27,570 bases of DNA from an uncultured Dysgonomonas sp. (GTDB lineage: Bacteria > Bacteroidota > Bacteroidia > Bacteroidales > Dysgonomonadaceae). The translations under genes and the position numbers were made by a program. The first letter of the stretch is position 1. The number at the start of each line of letters is the position of its first letter. The stretch is from contig CALNCC010000066.1 in assembly GCA_937875275.1 (NCBI GenBank), positions 1 through 27,570 of the forward strand. The letters are read 5' to 3'. The notes beneath the pieces were generated by a model. It did no database searches, was not told the origin of the DNA, and saw only the letters and a program-made list of their open reading frames with translations. This document shows positions 15,557 to 23,543 of the stretch, piece by piece.

Positions 15557-16306
15557 ATGATAACATTAGAAGCATGTTGCAATTCGGTACAGTCTGCCGT
15601 TGAAGCACAAAAAGGCGGAGCCGTGCGTGTGGAATTGTGCAACAATCTGCCCGAAGGAGGAACAACTCCCCCTCTTTCTCACATACAGAAAACAAGAGAA
15701 CTGATTGATATACAGCTATATGTATTGATCAGACCTCGCGGAGGAGATTTTTGCTACTCAGGTATTGAGTTCGACACCATGAAACAAGACATCCATCATT
15801 GTGGACAGTCGAAATGCGACGGAGTAGTCATCGGCATTCTCAATAGCGATGGAAGTGTTGACAAAAAACGTAATGCCGAGCTGATCGAAATAGCAAAAGG
15901 ATACGGAATGGGAGTAACTTTTCATCGGGCATTCGACCGCACGAGAGATATCTTTTCTGCACTGGAAGATGTTATCAGTTTGGGTTGCGAACGCATTCTC
16001 ACTTCGGGTGGAAAGGAAAAAGCCATTCAGGCAAAGGATATATTGAGAGATCTCATCGCAAAAGCCGATGGCAGAATCAGCATCATGCCCGGATCGGGAA
16101 TAACGGAAGTCAATATCATCGAGTTGGTTATGGCTACCGATCTGAAAGAATTTCATGGTTCGTTTCAAAACCGCCACAAAGGACTAACGAGCTTCCACTC
16201 TCCTCAATTTCAGAACTTTGAAGAAGAATTTACCTATCTCGAAACAGATAGCAACAGAGTGAAACAAGCAATAGAAAATGCAAACCAAGAACGTTTTTTT
16301 GCATAA
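15557..16306 (+). CDS. cutC: CutC family protein (copper homeostasis / TIM barrel)
   Basis: A 249-residue cytoplasmic TIM-barrel protein of the CutC family. Signature stretches are the N-terminal LEACCNSVQSAVEAQKGGA, RVELCNNLPEGGTTPP, LIRPRGGDFCYS, GVTFHRAFDRTRD and RILTSGGKEKA, all at the usual places and giving full family length. CutC was named for copper tolerance in E. coli, but a direct copper role has been questioned, and the true reaction is uncertain. It precedes mnmG by 27 bp and is probably co-transcribed with it. Cysteines at residues 7 and 8 and in VELC are conserved family positions. Confidence 0.92.
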   Translation: MITLEACCNSVQSAVEAQKGGAVRVELCNNLPEGGTTPPLSHIQKTRELIDIQLYVLIRPRGGDFCYSGIEFDTMKQDIHHCGQSKCDGVVIGILNSDGSVDKKRNAELIEIAKGYGMGVTFHRAFDRTRDIFSALEDVISLGCERILTSGGKEKAIQAKDILRDLIAKADGRISIMPGSGITEVNIIELVMATDLKEFHGSFQNRHKGLTSFHSPQFQNFEEEFTYLETDSNRVKQAIENANQERFFA

Positions 16307-16333
16307 ATACAAATAAATTCGAGAAAGTAATAT

Positions 16334-18211
16334 ATGAATTTCAAGTACGATGTTATTGTTGTCGGTGCAGGTCATGCCGGTTGTGAGGCCGCAGCTGCCG
16401 CAGCCAATATGGGTTCGAAAACCCTATTGATAACAATGGATATGAACAAGATAGCTCAGATGAGCTGCAATCCGGCTGTTGGTGGAATCGCGAAGGGACA
16501 GATTGTAAGAGAGATAGATGCGCTTGGCGGACAAATGGGTATCGTTACCGATACAACAGCTATCCAATTCCGCATGCTCAACCGCTCTAAAGGACCTGCA
16601 ATGTGGAGCCCTCGCGCACAAAGCGACAGGGCACATTTTATTCTGAAATGGAAGGAGGTACTCGACAATACCGACAACTTATATATTTGGCAAGATGCAG
16701 TAACATCGCTCCTCATCGGAGAGGAAAAAGAGGTTACCGGCGTGAAAACAGCTATGGGTGTCGAATTTTCGGCAAAATCGGTAGTTCTTACCAACGGCAC
16801 ATTCCTCAACGGGCTGATGCATATCGGAAAAGTACAATTGGCAGGAGGACGTGTTTCTGAACCCGCATCGTATGGATTGACGGAACAATTGAAATCATTA
16901 GGATTCACAGCCGACCGCATGAAAACCGGAACACCCGTCCGTATTGATGGTAGAAGCGTTGATTTTAGTTTGATGGAGGAGCAAGCCGGAGAAAATGATT
17001 TTCATAAGTTTTCATACCTCGATTTCAAGCCCAGAACACTAAAACAATTGAGTTGCTGGATTACATATACGAATGAAGAAGTACACAGTATTCTGAACGA
17101 TGGACTTGCCGATTCGCCGATGTATAATGGACAAATCAAAAGTATAGGCCCTCGATATTGCCCAAGTATAGAGACTAAAATCGTAACTTTTGCCGATAAA
17201 AATGCGCATCAACTGTTCCTCGAACCCGAAGGCGAGAATACACAGGAATATTATCTCAACGGATTTTCATCCTCTCTCCCACTCCACACGCAAGTTGAAG
17301 CACTGATGAAAGTTCCGGCTTTTCGCAATATTCATATCTATCGTCCGGGCTATGCTATCGAATACGATTTCTTCGATCCTACGCAATTGACACATACATT
17401 AGAAACGAAATTGATAAAAAATCTATTTTTTGCCGGACAAATAAATGGAACTACGGGATATGAAGAAGCCGGAGGACAGGGTCTTATTGCCGGAATCAAT
17501 GCTCACCTGAAAACCGTCGGAGACAAAGAATTTGTACTGAAACGAGACGAAGCATATATTGGCGTTCTCATCGATGATTTAGTAACTAAGGGCGTTGACG
17601 AGCCATATCGTATGTTTACATCAAGAGCCGAATATCGTATTCTATTGCGCCAAGATGATGCCGATATGCGATTGACGGAAAAAGGATGTGAGATAGGTTT
17701 AGTAAAAGAAGATCGGAAAAAACTGCTCGAAGAAAAGAAAGAACAGATCAATCGCCTCATCGAATTTACAGGAAATTACTCTTTGAAACCGGAATACATA
17801 AATGAAGGTCTGACGGCTTTGGGTACGTCTCCGCTCAAACAAGGATTGAAACTAAAAGATATTATTACCCGCCCACAGATAACAATCGAGAATATTTCGG
17901 AATTTGTGCCCGCATTCAAAGAGGAGTTAGATAAATTGCCAAACAGGCGCGAGGAAATAATCGAAGCTACGGAGATTCGAATCAAATATGATGGATACAT
18001 CAAACGCGAACAATTGATTGCAGACAAAATCAGCCGCCTCGAAAATATTCGAATAAAAGGGAAATTTGATTACAGCACTATTAAAGCTCTTTCTATCGAA
18101 GCCCGCCAAAAATTGACAAACATAGACCCCGAAACTATTGCGCAAGCAAGCCGAATACCGGGAGTTTCTCCAAATGACATTTCCATTTTGCTCGTTCTTA
18201 TGGGAAGATAA
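16334..18211 (+). CDS. mnmG: tRNA uridine-5-carboxymethylaminomethyl modification enzyme MnmG
   Basis: MnmG (GidA) is an FAD protein that, with MnmE, installs carboxymethylaminomethyl or aminomethyl groups on the wobble uridine of certain tRNAs. The FAD-binding motif VVGAGHAGCEAA is at residues 9-20; MSCNPAVGGIAKGQIVREID, PRAQSDRAHF, GTFLNGLMHIG, FAGQINGTTGYEEAGGQGL and the C-terminal IPGVSPNDISILLVLMGR complete the family pattern. The length, 625 residues, is normal. The gene is followed six bases after its stop by a parS-like palindrome. In many bacteria mnmG lies close to the replication origin and the parAB genes. Confidence 0.97.
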   Translation: MNFKYDVIVVGAGHAGCEAAAAAANMGSKTLLITMDMNKIAQMSCNPAVGGIAKGQIVREIDALGGQMGIVTDTTAIQFRMLNRSKGPAMWSPRAQSDRAHFILKWKEVLDNTDNLYIWQDAVTSLLIGEEKEVTGVKTAMGVEFSAKSVVLTNGTFLNGLMHIGKVQLAGGRVSEPASYGLTEQLKSLGFTADRMKTGTPVRIDGRSVDFSLMEEQAGENDFHKFSYLDFKPRTLKQLSCWITYTNEEVHSILNDGLADSPMYNGQIKSIGPRYCPSIETKIVTFADKNAHQLFLEPEGENTQEYYLNGFSSSLPLHTQVEALMKVPAFRNIHIYRPGYAIEYDFFDPTQLTHTLETKLIKNLFFAGQINGTTGYEEAGGQGLIAGINAHLKTVGDKEFVLKRDEAYIGVLIDDLVTKGVDEPYRMFTSRAEYRILLRQDDADMRLTEKGCEIGLVKEDRKKLLEEKKEQINRLIEFTGNYSLKPEYINEGLTALGTSPLKQGLKLKDIITRPQITIENISEFVPAFKEELDKLPNRREEIIEATEIRIKYDGYIKREQLIADKISRLENIRIKGKFDYSTIKALSIEARQKLTNIDPETIAQASRIPGVSPNDISILLVLMGR

Positions 18212-18216
18212 AGGGC

Positions 18217-18230
18217 GTTCCACGTGGAAC
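18217..18230. promoter_or_regulatory. parS: parS-like centromere site 1
   Basis: GTTCCACGTGGAAC is a perfect 14-bp palindrome and equals the core of bacterial parS, to which the chromosome-segregation protein ParB binds. The shared context GCGTTCCACGTGGAACAATT is repeated identically at the second site 340 bp away. It lies directly after mnmG. Confidence 0.75.
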
Positions 18231-18556
18231 AATTTGGGATTTGACGAGAAAAAGAAATTTTTTGCACCCTTATTAATCTGTTCGAAAATATTTTTTATCG
18301 CCGCTGAAGAGTTTAATTATTTGAATTAATATTTGCAATTCTGTCCTCTGTAATTTGAAAAATAGTCTACATGAAAGGGGAAATAACGGTGGATTCGACT
18401 GTCAGTGAATAAAAAGTTTTCTAAATAGAATAATGAATGAGCACGAAATAATATTGAAATTTCACTTTAGGGTATTAAATTTAATTCCCTTCACTTAAAG
18501 GTTGTAAATAATATTCATTTTGTATCTTTATAAAATAATCATAAAGTAAAATATGC
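18231..18556. other. Non-coding spacer between two parS-like sites
   Basis: This stretch is AT-rich and carries no convincing gene. TATCTTTA at 18523-18530, preceded by GTTG at 18501-18504, is the likeliest promoter for apt. A segment at 18376-18401 resembles the 5' end of tmRNA but has no partner 3' end. Confidence 0.5.
18501..18530 (+). promoter_or_regulatory. Possible apt promoter
   Basis: GTTG (18501-18504), 18 bases, then TATCTTTA (18523-18530) fit the Bacteroidota consensus with one mismatch in each box. The second parS-like site would lie in the transcribed leader, so bound ParB might affect transcription; this is inference. Confidence 0.35.
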
Positions 18557-18570
18557 GTTCCACGTGGAAC
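18557..18570. promoter_or_regulatory. parS: parS-like centromere site 2
   Basis: A second perfect copy of GTTCCACGTGGAAC, with flanks identical to the first (GCG before, AATT after). It ends 15 bp before the apt start codon. Two such identical 20-bp segments within 360 bp are far beyond chance. Confidence 0.75.
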
Positions 18571-18585
18571 AATTGACTAAAAAAC

Positions 18586-19137
18586 ATGGAAAAACAAACA
18601 AGAGAAGAGATTATTGATTTTCTGAAAAGCCGAGTTCGCAACATCCCTAATTTCCCGATAAATGGGATTCAATTCAAGGATGTAACCCCGTTGTTCAGTA
18701 CAGAAGAATCTCTGAATAAGCTGAGCGACGCCCTTACCTCCACATATAAGGACAAGAAAATAACAAAAGTAGTTGGCATCGAATCGCGAGGTTTCATCAT
18801 GGCCCCCATCTTAGCAATGAACCTAAATGCCGGTTTTGTGCCAATACGAAAACCCGGGAAATTGCCCGCTGATGTGCTCGAAGAATCCTACGAAAAAGAA
18901 TATGGTGTCGATAAAATTCAGATTCATAAAGATGCTTTAAGTCCCAATGATATAGTTTTGCTTCACGACGATTTGCTCGCGACAGGTGGAACCATGCTTG
19001 CCGCTTATAATTTGGTGCGAAAATCAGGAGTGAAAGAAATATATATAAACTTTATCATCGAGCTGGAAGAACTTAATGGTAGAAAAATATTTCCACAGAG
19101 TGTAGATATCGAGGCTCTCATCAAATTCGAAATATAA
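18586..19137 (+). CDS. apt: Adenine phosphoribosyltransferase
   Basis: Apt converts adenine and PRPP to AMP in purine salvage. The 183-residue protein has FPINGIQFKDVTPLF near the N-terminus, the family stretch VGIESRGFIMAPILA, GFVPIRKPGKLP, and the PRPP-binding loop IVLLHDDLLATGGTMLAA. The length is normal for the family. The final 25 residues (NFIIELEELNGR onward) are also typical. The start ATG lies 15 bp after the second parS-like palindrome. The gap to uvrC is 75 bp, so the two may be in one transcript, as in other Bacteroidales where apt and uvrC are neighbours. Confidence 0.96.
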   Translation: MEKQTREEIIDFLKSRVRNIPNFPINGIQFKDVTPLFSTEESLNKLSDALTSTYKDKKITKVVGIESRGFIMAPILAMNLNAGFVPIRKPGKLPADVLEESYEKEYGVDKIQIHKDALSPNDIVLLHDDLLATGGTMLAAYNLVRKSGVKEIYINFIIELEELNGRKIFPQSVDIEALIKFEI

Positions 19138-19212
19138 TTTTCTGCTGAAAAAACGTCATTTTTGCTGAATTTTATGTATTCTTAAATTTCAATATTTGAA
19201 TCCGACTTGACA

Positions 19213-21018
19213 ATGACTCGCGAATACCTAAAAAATATAATTTCAAATATCCCGGAAAAACCGGGGTGTTATCAGTTCTTTGATGACAAAGAAATTATTA
19301 TTTATGTCGGCAAAGCAAAAAATTTGAAAAAGAGGGTCGGATCATATTTTTCAAAAAACCACGACAACCCCAAGACCCGAGTTTTGGTAAATAAAATTCG
19401 GGACATAAAATATATCATTGTCGACAACGAAGACGAAACACTACTGCTCGAAAACAATCTTATAAAAAAATATCGCCCGAGGTACAACATCATGCTGAAG
19501 GACGACAAGACCTACCCTTCTATCGTCATCCGCAACGAATACTTCCCGCGTGTAGAACAGACCCGTAGGATACAGAAAGATGGTTCGTCGTACTTTGGTC
19601 CATATTCGAATGTTAAGAGTATGAAGGCTCTGCTCGACACTATACATAAGCTCTACCCCATCAGAACATGCTACCTGAATCTGTCGCCCGAAAAGATTGA
19701 AGACGGCAAATATAAAGTCTGCCTCGAGTATCATATCAAGAGATGCCTTGCCCCTTGCATAGGGAAACAAAGTCATGAAGACTATCTGAGTAATATTGAA
19801 GATATTAAACAAATACTGAAAGGTAATACCAATATCGTCAGCAACCAGATATACGAGCGGATGATGAAATATGCAGAGGAACAGAATTTCGAAGACGCAC
19901 AACGACTAAAAGATAAATATATTCTTATCGAAAACTTCCGCAACCGATCTACGGTCGTTTCGTCAGTCAACTATAATATTGATGTGTACAGCTACGAAGA
20001 AGACAACAGTTCGGCCTATATCAATTATCTGAACGTGCACAACGGAGCTGTCATACAGGCATATACATTCGAATATAAGAAGCGGATGGACGATCTGAAA
20101 GAAGAGGTGCTCGGACTCGGAATACTGGAAATGAGAGAACGCTTCGGGTCTCAGGCAAAAGAGATTGTGGTGCCGTTCTATCCCGACGAAGACCTGAATC
20201 TCGAAAATGTTGAGTTCACAATCCCTCAGCGCGGAGACAAAAAGAAACTGCTCAATCTCTCTATCCAGAATGTGAAGCAATACAAAATAGACAAGCTGAA
20301 GAAAGCAGAAAGCCTTAACCCCGAACAACGAAGTGTGCGCATACTGAAAGGAATACAGAAAGATTTAAATATAAAAGAATTACCTATACATATAGAGTGC
20401 TTCGACAACTCGAATATACAAGGCACTAATCCGGTGTCGGCATGTGTGGTATTTAAGATGGCAAAACCATCGAAAAAAGACTACCGCCATTTCAATGTGA
20501 AAACCGTAGAAGGACCTGACGATTTCTCTACCATGAAAGAGGTTATATATCGCCGCTATCACAGGCTGATGGAAGAGGAATCTCCCCTACCCCAACTCAT
20601 TGTCATAGACGGTGGCAAAGGGCAGCTAAGTGCCGCATGCGAATCTCTCAAGCAACTCAATCTATATGGCAAAGTGGCAATTATTGGCATCGCCAAAAGG
20701 CTTGAAGAGATATATTATCCCGAAGATTCTATTCCTCTATATTTAGATAAAAACTCTGATACACTCCGTGTTATACAACACTTGCGAGACGAAGCACACC
20801 GTTTCGGCATCACTTTTCACCGAAATAAACGAAGTAAAGGACAGACAAAATCGGAGTTAGATGATATAAAAGGAATAGGCACAGAGAGTAAAATACTTTT
20901 GTTGAAGCACCTAAAGAGTGTGAAAAGAATCAGAGAAAGCTCGCTTCAAGAACTGGAAAACATTGTAGGCAAGCACAAAGCGAAATTAATAACACAACAC
21001 TTTGAACAAAAAGCCTGA
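19213..21018 (+). CDS. uvrC: Excinuclease ABC subunit C
   Basis: UvrC makes both incisions in nucleotide excision repair after UvrAB has marked the lesion. The N-terminal GIY-YIG nuclease is seen in PGCYQFFDDKEIIIYVGKAK and SYFSKNHDNPKTRVLV. A UVR motif lies at EEQNFEDAQRLKDKY. The C-terminal RNase H-like nuclease shows IECFDNSNIQGTNPVSACVV and LIVIDGGKGQLSAA. The end has tandem helix-hairpin-helix motifs (DIKGIGTESKILLLKHL, then LENIVGKHKAKLI). The ATG at 19213 gives 601 residues, the usual length; a TTG two codons earlier is unlikely. The gene ends at a probable terminator before the HdeD-like gene. Confidence 0.97.
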   Translation: MTREYLKNIISNIPEKPGCYQFFDDKEIIIYVGKAKNLKKRVGSYFSKNHDNPKTRVLVNKIRDIKYIIVDNEDETLLLENNLIKKYRPRYNIMLKDDKTYPSIVIRNEYFPRVEQTRRIQKDGSSYFGPYSNVKSMKALLDTIHKLYPIRTCYLNLSPEKIEDGKYKVCLEYHIKRCLAPCIGKQSHEDYLSNIEDIKQILKGNTNIVSNQIYERMMKYAEEQNFEDAQRLKDKYILIENFRNRSTVVSSVNYNIDVYSYEEDNSSAYINYLNVHNGAVIQAYTFEYKKRMDDLKEEVLGLGILEMRERFGSQAKEIVVPFYPDEDLNLENVEFTIPQRGDKKKLLNLSIQNVKQYKIDKLKKAESLNPEQRSVRILKGIQKDLNIKELPIHIECFDNSNIQGTNPVSACVVFKMAKPSKKDYRHFNVKTVEGPDDFSTMKEVIYRRYHRLMEEESPLPQLIVIDGGKGQLSAACESLKQLNLYGKVAIIGIAKRLEEIYYPEDSIPLYLDKNSDTLRVIQHLRDEAHRFGITFHRNKRSKGQTKSELDDIKGIGTESKILLLKHLKSVKRIRESSLQELENIVGKHKAKLITQHFEQKA

Positions 21019-21041
21019 TAGCTTTGTTAAAATAGTATCAG

Positions 21042-21101
21042 AACCCGTTATTTGGACATATTTACATTAAATAAATATGCCCGAGTGCGGGTTTCGTGTT
21101 T
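21042..21101 (+). terminator. Probable uvrC terminator
   Basis: CCCG-AGTG-CGGG (21080-21091) followed by TTTCGTGTTT forms a compact terminator-like hairpin. A larger outer stem AACCCG (21042-21047) with CGGGTT (21088-21093) is the alternative fold. Confidence 0.45.
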
Positions 21102-21134
21102 GCATACATTTTGTTTAACTAAAACTTTATAATT

Positions 21135-21714
21135 ATGGGCACATTATTTGATTCAGCAAAACGCACGGTTAAGAATTGGTGGGTTTTGCTGAATCAAACT
21201 CATCGGAATATTAGCTATCGGTCTGGGCATTGCTTTCCTCACATCACCGATTAGTGGAATGGCAACGTTATCTATTCTGTTCATCGCCGGATTTCTTGCC
21301 AGTGGAACATTAGAAATCATATTCGCTATTTCGAACCGAAAAACATTAGCCGGTTGGGGATGGACATTGGTAAGTGGAATCATCGACCTGGCGTTAGGAG
21401 CACTCCTGCTCGCCGTTCCGGCAATAACACCTATTATTTTGGTCTATTTAGTTGGTTTTTGGATCATGTTCCGTTCGATATGGGCAATCGGATCCTCCGT
21501 CGAGCTTCAACGCTCCGGTGTCAGCGGATGGGGATGGTTGTTAGCTTTAGCTATCTTAGGGCTTATCACGTCTTTCATCTTCATGTTTATTCCTATTGCC
21601 GGAGGAGCAATGATTGTTGCTTTCGCTGCCATCGCTTTCATTTCATACGGAATATTCAGGATCTACTTAGCATTCAAACTCAGATCTATTAAAAATTTTA
21701 TAGAAAAAGAATAA
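21135..21714 (+). pseudogene. HdeD-like (DUF308) membrane protein, frameshifted
   Basis: The gene starts at 21135 with MGTLFDSAKRTVKNWWVLL, a normal opening for small HdeD/DUF308 proteins, but then reads NQTHRNISYR and stops early. The expected continuation IGILAIGLGIAFLTSPISG resumes in another frame at 21202 and runs to 21714 through five further hydrophobic segments and a basic tail. The two frames meet at GAATCAAACTC, which completes a perfect inverted repeat with 21147-21162. HdeD-type proteins are multi-pass inner-membrane proteins linked to acid or envelope stress in E. coli; the role here is not known. Without the insertion the protein would be about 190 residues. It is either a real frameshift mutant or a local sequence artefact. 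Confidence 0.78.
21147..21198. repeat. Perfect 16-bp inverted repeat at the frameshift
   Basis: TTTGATTCAGCAAAAC (21147-21162) and GTTTTGCTGAATCAAA (21183-21198) are exact reverse complements around a 20-base loop. Both lie inside the coding region of the HdeD-like gene. The right arm's last seven bases do not fit the protein family and coincide with the frameshift. Confidence 0.95.
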
Positions 21715-21745
21715 GAGAAATTATCTACTTCTTACATCTAAACTG

Positions 21746-21780
21746 ATACAGCCCGGTTCGTAATCGAATTAGGGCTGTAT
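21746..21780 (+). terminator. Rho-independent-type terminator
   Basis: ATACAGCCC (21746-21754) pairs perfectly with GGGCTGTAT (21772-21780); the loop can form a second small stem (TTCG with CGAA). It is followed by TCTTATC. It closes the HdeD-like gene and separates it from dtd. Confidence 0.7.
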
Positions 21781-21817
21781 TCTTATCACAAAATATGAAA
21801 AAACACCTCATAATCTT

Positions 21818-21825
21818 TATCTTTG
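21818..21825 (+). promoter_or_regulatory. -7 box before dtd
   Basis: TATCTTTG fits TAnnTTTG exactly and lies 24 bp before the dtd start, just after the terminator of the preceding gene. No canonical -33 box is seen. Confidence 0.45.
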
Positions 21826-21849
21826 TATTTCTATCAAAAAAAACAAAGA

Positions 21850-22302
21850 ATGAGGATCGTAATACAACGTGTCGCCAAAGCATCAGTAACAATCGATAAT
21901 CAGATAAAATCGCAAATCGGTAAAGGAATGCTCATCCTCTTAGGTATAGAAGACGCCGACGCGCAGGAAGATATCGAGTGGCTGAGCGGAAAAATTATCA
22001 ACCTTCGTATATTCGACGACGAGCAAGGGGTTATGAACCTCCCGATAAAAGATGCTGACGGAGAAATAATCGTTGTATCGCAATTCACACTGCACGCATC
22101 TACGAAGAAGGGCAATCGTCCATCGTATATAAAAGCTGCAAAACCTGATATTTCAATCCCTCTCTACGAAGAGTTTTGCAATGCTCTTGCCTCAAAGTTG
22201 GGGAAGCCGGTACAAACAGGTGAGTTTGGGGCTGATATGCAGGTAGAACTAATTAACGATGGACCGGTAACAATTTGCATTGACTCAAAAAACAAAGAAT
22301 GA
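21850..22302 (+). CDS. dtd: D-aminoacyl-tRNA deacylase
   Basis: DTD cleaves D-amino acids (and glycine mischarged on tRNA-Ala) from tRNA, protecting translation. The protein starts MRIVIQRVAKASVTID, typical for the family, and has the two active-site motifs: VSQFTLHAST and, near the C-terminus, INDGPVTICID with the cross-subunit GP motif. It is 150 residues, the normal size. Nine codons of open frame lie upstream, but the ATG at 21850 gives the canonical N-terminus. The stop overlaps the start of the MazG-like gene (ATGA), so the two are translationally coupled and belong to one operon with deoC. Confidence 0.96.
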   Translation: MRIVIQRVAKASVTIDNQIKSQIGKGMLILLGIEDADAQEDIEWLSGKIINLRIFDDEQGVMNLPIKDADGEIIVVSQFTLHASTKKGNRPSYIKAAKPDISIPLYEEFCNALASKLGKPVQTGEFGADMQVELINDGPVTICIDSKNKE

Positions 22303-22628
22303 TGACAATAGAAGAGGCGCAGAAAACTGTTGACGACTGGATCAAGAAATACGGAGTCCGCTATTTTAGTGAACTCACAAATATGACCATCCTTACCGAA
22401 GAAGTCGGAGAGCTGGCACGCATCATGGCTCGCACTTACGGCGACCAATCATTCAAGAAATCGGACTTGGAAAAAAATCTTGCCGACGAAATGGCGGATG
22501 TACTGTGGGTGCTGATCTGCCTTGCCAATCAGACGGGAGTCGACTTAACAACGGCATTGAAACAAAATATAGAAAAGAAAACAAACAGAGATAAAGACAG
22601 ACATTTGAATAACAATAAATTAGTATAA
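22299..22628 (+). CDS. MazG-like nucleotide pyrophosphohydrolase
   Basis: A 109-residue all-alpha NTP pyrophosphohydrolase of the MazG type, which hydrolyses nucleoside triphosphates to monophosphates and pyrophosphate, often as a house-cleaning function. The metal-binding acidic residues appear in LTEEVGELARIM (EExxE) and LADEMADVLWVL (ExxD). It holds a single MazG domain, not the double form of E. coli MazG. It overlaps dtd by four bases and is followed four bases later by deoC. The exact nucleotide substrate is unknown. Confidence 0.9.
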   Translation: MMTIEEAQKTVDDWIKKYGVRYFSELTNMTILTEEVGELARIMARTYGDQSFKKSDLEKNLADEMADVLWVLICLANQTGVDLTTALKQNIEKKTNRDKDRHLNNNKLV

Positions 22629-22632
22629 AACA

Positions 22633-23499
22633 ATGGAAGCAAATAAGTATAAAGACGTATTGAAAGGATACAAGACAAAACTGAATGACAGCGAGATAAC
22701 TGACAAAGTAAATGAGATAATCGCTAAAAAATACAAAGAGAATAACAATAGAGAGGTTCTCAAAAATATATATTCATGCATCGACCTCACCTCGTTGAAC
22801 GCGACCGACACGAAAGAATCTATCTGGAAAATGACCGAAAAGGTAAATGCCCTTGAAGGAGAATATAGCGATGTGCCCAATGTTGCCGCAATCTGCGTCT
22901 ACCCCAACATGGCAGAAGTAGTGAGAGAGGCGCTGACCGCCGATGTCAAGATTGCTGCCGTATCGGGTGGCTTTCCATCATCTCAGACTTTCCCCGAAGT
23001 GAAGATTGCCGAGACAGCTCTCGCCATATCATCAGGAGCCGAAGAAATAGATATCGTCATCAATTTAGGTTTGTTCTTCGAAGAAAATTATCAAGAACTT
23101 GCCGAAGAGATATCTGAGATAAAAGAAGTTTGTCGCGATGCTTCACTCAAAGTTATTCTGGAAACTGGAGCATTGAAGACTGCCGAAAATATAAAGACTG
23201 CCGCTATTCTTGCCATCTATTCGGGAGCCGATTTCATTAAAACATCCACCGGGAAAGGATATGAGGGTGTCAGCTTAGAGGCAACATACGTCATGTGTTC
23301 GGCAATAAAAGAATATGAGGCAAAGAACAAAAATACGAAGATCGGCCTCAAAGCTTCGGGAGGTATCGCCTCTATCGAGGATGCAGTAAAAATATATACC
23401 ATCGCCAAAGAAGTGCTGGGAGAAGACCATATGAACAACAGCTATTTCCGTATAGGCACAAGCCGTTTGGCCGATACACTACTCGATGCAATAAAATAA
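22633..23499 (+). CDS. deoC: Deoxyribose-phosphate aldolase
   Basis: DeoC splits 2-deoxyribose-5-phosphate into glyceraldehyde-3-phosphate and acetaldehyde in deoxynucleoside breakdown. The 288-residue protein is a class I aldolase TIM barrel. CIDLTSLNATDT and AAICVYPNMAEVV begin the barrel, EEIDIVINLG holds the catalytic Asp, and DFIKTSTGKG holds the Schiff-base Lys. GLKASGGI has the second active-site Lys, and RIGTSR binds phosphate. The N-terminus is about 40 residues longer than short bacterial forms, as in the E. coli-like longer class. It is the last gene of the dtd-mazG-deoC unit; the next gene begins 44 bp later. Confidence 0.95.
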   Translation: MEANKYKDVLKGYKTKLNDSEITDKVNEIIAKKYKENNNREVLKNIYSCIDLTSLNATDTKESIWKMTEKVNALEGEYSDVPNVAAICVYPNMAEVVREALTADVKIAAVSGGFPSSQTFPEVKIAETALAISSGAEEIDIVINLGLFFEENYQELAEEISEIKEVCRDASLKVILETGALKTAENIKTAAILAIYSGADFIKTSTGKGYEGVSLEATYVMCSAIKEYEAKNKNTKIGLKASGGIASIEDAVKIYTIAKEVLGEDHMNNSYFRIGTSRLADTLLDAIK

Positions 23500-23543
23500 T
23501 ACCGAGATTATTATTCCTTCTCCTGTCGAAGAATAAAGAAAAT

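Noticed and set aside
18376..18401. tmRNA-like start (GGGGAAATAAC followed by GGATTCGAC)
   Set aside because: No tag reading frame and no matching CCA-type 3' end occur before apt, and the space of about 210 bases is too short.
18217..18570. The two GTTCCACGTGGAAC palindromes as terminal repeats of a mobile element
   Set aside because: The sequence between them holds no transposase, and the core is the well-known parS word; a mobile origin is not needed.
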